A stretch of 10,346 nucleotides of DNA from Theristus sp. LFF4_11 (lineage: Eukaryota; Nematoda; Chromadorea; Monhysterida; Xyalidae). The position numbers were made by a program, and so were the translations under genes. The stretch covers positions 1 to 10,346 of the forward strand of contig JASANC010005416.1 of the NCBI GenBank assembly GCA_030248135.1, given 5' to 3'. The notes under the pieces were generated by a model. The model saw nothing but the letters and a program-made list of their open reading frames with translations. It had not been told where the DNA came from and did no database searches. This document shows positions 7,978 through 10,346 of the stretch, piece by piece (position 1 is the stretch's first letter; each line of letters begins with the position of its first letter).

Positions 7978-8221
7978 ACAAACGACACATCATCGTGTTC
8001 CGGATGCTCTGCTGAGTTGATTGAGCCGTCGATCGTCAAAATCGGTCAAGGAAATCGTGATCTAGGCGACGTTATGTGTTGGCAAATGATGCATTTCACG
8101 ACATGTGTGTTGTGCGTCGACCTGTCACGCGACTCTGCCGGCGCTGTGCTCGACCGATTTCGACGATCGACGGCTCAATCAACTCAGCAAACAACCGGCA
8201 ACACGTCAATGTGTCGTTTGT
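7978..8221. repeat. Long inverted-repeat (foldback) arms inside each 367-bp unit (unit 3 shown)
   Basis: In unit 3 the inner arms 8010-8047 and 8152-8189 match over 38 bases with one mismatch around a 104-base centre. The outer ends ACAAACGACACAT (7978-7990) and its complement (8209-8221) match perfectly, with a diverged stretch between. The arms are thus about 70 bases. The same arrangement recurs in the other units, so the array is a series of potential cruciforms. Confidence 0.85.
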
Positions 8222-9061
8222 GGTTTGTTTCGGCGGTTTTTTAAAAATCGACAAAATTCCAAACCACCATAAATTGGTGTTGTGTGTTTTTTCACGAATT
8301 TTTTATTGCACACAAACCAATGTTGAACAAAACAAAAACCAACTACAAACGACACATCATCGTGTTCCGGATGCTCTGCTGAGTTGATTGAGCCGTCGAT
8401 CGTCAAAATCGGTCAAGGAAATCGTGATCTAGGCGACGTTATGTGTTGGCAAATGATGCATTTCACGACATGTGTGTTGTGCGTCGACCTGTCACGCGAC
8501 TCTGCCGGCGCTGTGCTCGACCGATTTCGACGATCGACGGCTCAATCAACTCAGCAAACAACCGGCAACACGTCAATGTGTCGTTTGTAGTTTGTTTCGG
8601 CGGTTTTTTAAAAATCGACAAAATTCCAAACCACCATAAATTGGTGTTGTGTGTTTTTTCACGAATTTTTTATTGCACACAAACCAATGTTGAACAAAAC
8701 AAAAACCAACTACAAACGACACATCATCGTGTTCCGGATGCTCTGCTGAGTTGATTGAGCCGTCGATCGTCAAAATCGGTCAAGGAAATCGTGATATAGG
8801 CGACGTTATGTGTTGGCAAATGATGCATTTCACGACATGTGTGTTGTGCGTCGACCTGTCACGCGACTCTGCCGGCGCTGTGCTCGACCGATTTCGACGA
8901 TCGATAGCTCAATCAACTCAGCAAACAACCGGCAACACGTCAACGTGTCGTTTGTGGTTTGTTTCGGCGGTTTTTAAAAAATCGACAAAATTCCAAACCA
9001 CCATAAATTGGTGTTGTGTGTTTTTTCACGATTTTTTTATTGCACACAAACCAATGTTGAA

Positions 9062-9455
9062 CGTTTGAGCTCATCGATGGCTCATCGCATTCCGGTTCAC
9101 GAGTACTTTATTGGCATATGTTGCCCAAAGAATGTCGTTTTGTTTTCATGGAGAAAAGTGAAGCAACGTCTTTGCAATCAGTGCGCGCGCGTGTGACATA
9201 TTTTTTACGACTGTTTTTTTCTTATGAAAACTAAACTTCATTTGCCGAGTTACACATGTGCTTGTAGCCTAGAAGCTGGCCTTTCGATCGACACCAACCA
9301 CAGCTCGTGGGGTTCTATACTGCAAAAGAAAATCCAAGAAAACCGATTGCTGTTGTGAAAGTGTGTTGCAAGTACGACCGGTTAAAACCTGTCACACGGA
9401 TTTTCTCGAGCTGTGCGCAGTGCTTCGGGTTGCGGTTGGGTGCGTTCGAAAGCGT
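9062..9455. repeat. Long direct repeat, copy A
   Basis: It begins CGTTTGAGCTCATCGATGG immediately after the truncated last tandem unit and matches 9615 onwards at an offset of 553 bases. The first roughly 240 bases are close to identical and the rest is more diverged with small indels. The end is approximate, near TTGCGGTTGGGTGCGTTC. The plus frame CRFVFMEKSEATSLQ is shared by both copies, but no domain is recognisable. Confidence 0.8.
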
Positions 9456-9614
9456 ATTTGATGCGCAATAATGCAAGCCCAAAAAACTCGGTGACTTTAA
9501 AAGTTTTTCTAAAAAGTTTACATTTGCTAAAAAAATGACATGTACTTCATTTTTGACTTTTGAGATATTTTACAATTTTTCCTTTCACAAACCATTGCGT
9601 CTTCGTTCCTTTAC
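9456..9614. other. Spacer between the two long direct repeats
   Basis: AT-rich sequence of about 160 bases with no recognised feature. Confidence 0.4.
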
Positions 9615-10008
9615 CGTTTGAGCTCATCGATGGCTCATCGTATCCCGGTTCACGAGTACTTTATTGGCATATGTTGCCCAAAGAATGTCGTTTTGTTTTC
9701 ATGGAGAAAAGTGAAGCAACGTCTTTGCAACGAGTGCGCGCGCGTGTGACATATTTTTTACGACTGTTTTTTTCATATAAAAACTGAACTTTATTTGCCG
9801 AGTTATACATGTGCGTGTAGCCTGGAAGCTGGCCTTTCGATCGACACCAACCACAGCTCGAGGGGCTCTATATTGCGAAATAAAATCTGGGTAACACTGC
9901 TGCTGCATTGAAAATCTGCTGCAACGATGACCGCCGAAAGTCTGTCACCCAACTTCTCGAGCTGTGCACAATACTGTCCACAAGCTGCGGTTGGGCGTGT
10001 TCCAAAAC
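9615..10008. repeat. Long direct repeat, copy B
   Basis: The second copy of the 9062 repeat, starting CGTTTGAGCTCATCGATGG. A 93-codon minus-strand open frame (10084-9803) crosses it, but in copy A the same frame is broken by indels and stops. That argues against a conserved gene. The end is approximate. Confidence 0.8.
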
Positions 10009-10224
10009 TCACAAAATGTAATTTCCCATTTCTATTGCAGTGGTAATAAAGAACAACATTCGTATCAACTTCTGATCCCCGCACACACTTAGCACGTTGT
10101 CAAATGACAGTCAAACCCTGGAAAATGTATATTTTTTGTTGTGATTATGTCTAGTTTCATTAAATCTGAGTCAACTTTCGTTTAATTATGCTGTTTCCGT
10201 GTGATTTTGAGCAGTTTTAATGAT
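10009..10224. other. Unique sequence between copy B and right CGCCGCA arm
   Basis: AT-rich, about 216 bases; I see no gene, RNA or repeat in it. Confidence 0.4.
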
Positions 10225-10334
10225 TGCGGCGAATTTTGTTTGCGGCGTATTTTGAATTTGCCATGTGCATATTTTCTGCGGCGTATTTTGGCATGCGGCG
10301 CGCTTCCCTTGCGGCGTATTTTGGTTGTGCGGCG
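10225..10334. repeat. Right CGCCGCA motif array, inverted relative to the left
   Basis: Six TGCGGCG motifs start at 10225, 10241, 10277, 10294, 10310 and 10328. Read on the minus strand, spacings are 18, 16, 17, 36 and 16, nearly those of the left array in the same order. The window ends 12 bases beyond, so the outer boundary cannot be seen. Confidence 0.85.
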
Positions 10335-10346
10335 AATTTTTGCGCA

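Larger units (their letters stand above)
7175..9062. repeat. Tandem array of a 367-bp repeat, five full copies plus a 53-bp partial copy
   Basis: Units begin with GGTGTTGTGTG at 7175, 7542, 7909, 8276 and 8643, exactly 367 bases apart, and a sixth at 9010 stops after CAATGTTGAAC. By eye units 3 and 4 are almost identical, while units 1, 2 and 5 carry scattered substitutions. Open frames in each unit (for example 103 codons on plus and 66 on minus) recur in every copy. Because 367 is not a multiple of three they never form one long frame, so I do not treat them as genes. Confidence 0.95.

Noticed and set aside
7709..8754. Recurring 103-residue plus and 66-residue minus frames in the tandem array
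   Set aside because: They are copies forced by the 367-bp repeat. Similar peptides on both strands (TIDGSINS) come from the inverted arms, not from coding selection.
7175..9062. CRISPR-like array
   Set aside because: Whole 367-base units repeat with no unique spacers, and the setting is a eukaryotic gene region.
9803..10084. Minus-strand 93-residue frame as a gene
   Set aside because: The duplicate copy at 9250-9455 has indels and stops in the equivalent frame, and no domain is recognisable.

Overview
This window looks like nuclear DNA of a multicellular invertebrate animal, not a bacterium. It carries one gene broken into many exons by short introns, with GT..AG borders and pyrimidine-rich TTTTCAG/TTTTAG acceptors. 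The rest is non-coding repeats and transposon-like DNA. The introns I could place run from 64 to 516 bases. Some acceptors resemble nematode ones, but I cannot name the species or phylum from sequence alone.

Region 1 (1-5712, minus strand). Almost half of the window is one gene, read from 5619 down past the left edge. Joining exons by splice sites and reading phase gives a protein of about 1057 residues within the window, with its C-terminus missing. It has a short N-terminal leucine/acidic motif, a long acidic Ser/Thr-rich disordered stretch, a complete FYVE zinc finger (WIPD, RRRHHCR, RVC, eight zinc cysteines), a stretch resembling the Smad-binding region with an RVxF-type phosphatase-1 docking motif, and most of the C-terminal SARA/endofin domain. 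I assign it to the SARA/endofin family (ZFYVE9/ZFYVE16; Drosophila Sara), endosomal PI3P-binding scaffolds of TGF-beta/BMP signalling. The FYVE core sits in an exon with no start codon in its frame, so a scan for start-to-stop ORFs misses it.

Region 2 (5713-6137). AT-rich DNA upstream of the gene without a recognisable gene. A strong 3' splice site at 5713-5714 marks a 5' UTR intron or a trans-splice acceptor.

Region 3 (6138-6875). A 722-base element with perfect 13-base terminal inverted repeats (TAGGGTTGTTAAA) and a perfect 8-base target-site duplication (AGCTCAAC). These are the marks of a non-autonomous hAT-type DNA transposon. Its centre is less AT-rich and holds a 75-codon open stretch that may be captured or decayed coding sequence.

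Region 4 (6957-10334). A roughly 3.4-kb composite of repeats lies between two inverted arrays, each with six CGCCGCA motifs at nearly identical spacing. Inside are five full copies and one partial copy of a 367-base tandem repeat, each unit holding about 70-base inverted arms, and then two diverged copies of a repeat of about 395 bases offset by 553 bases. No convincing gene lies there. It looks like a non-autonomous mobile element or satellite-bearing foldback structure, and I do not recognise the family.
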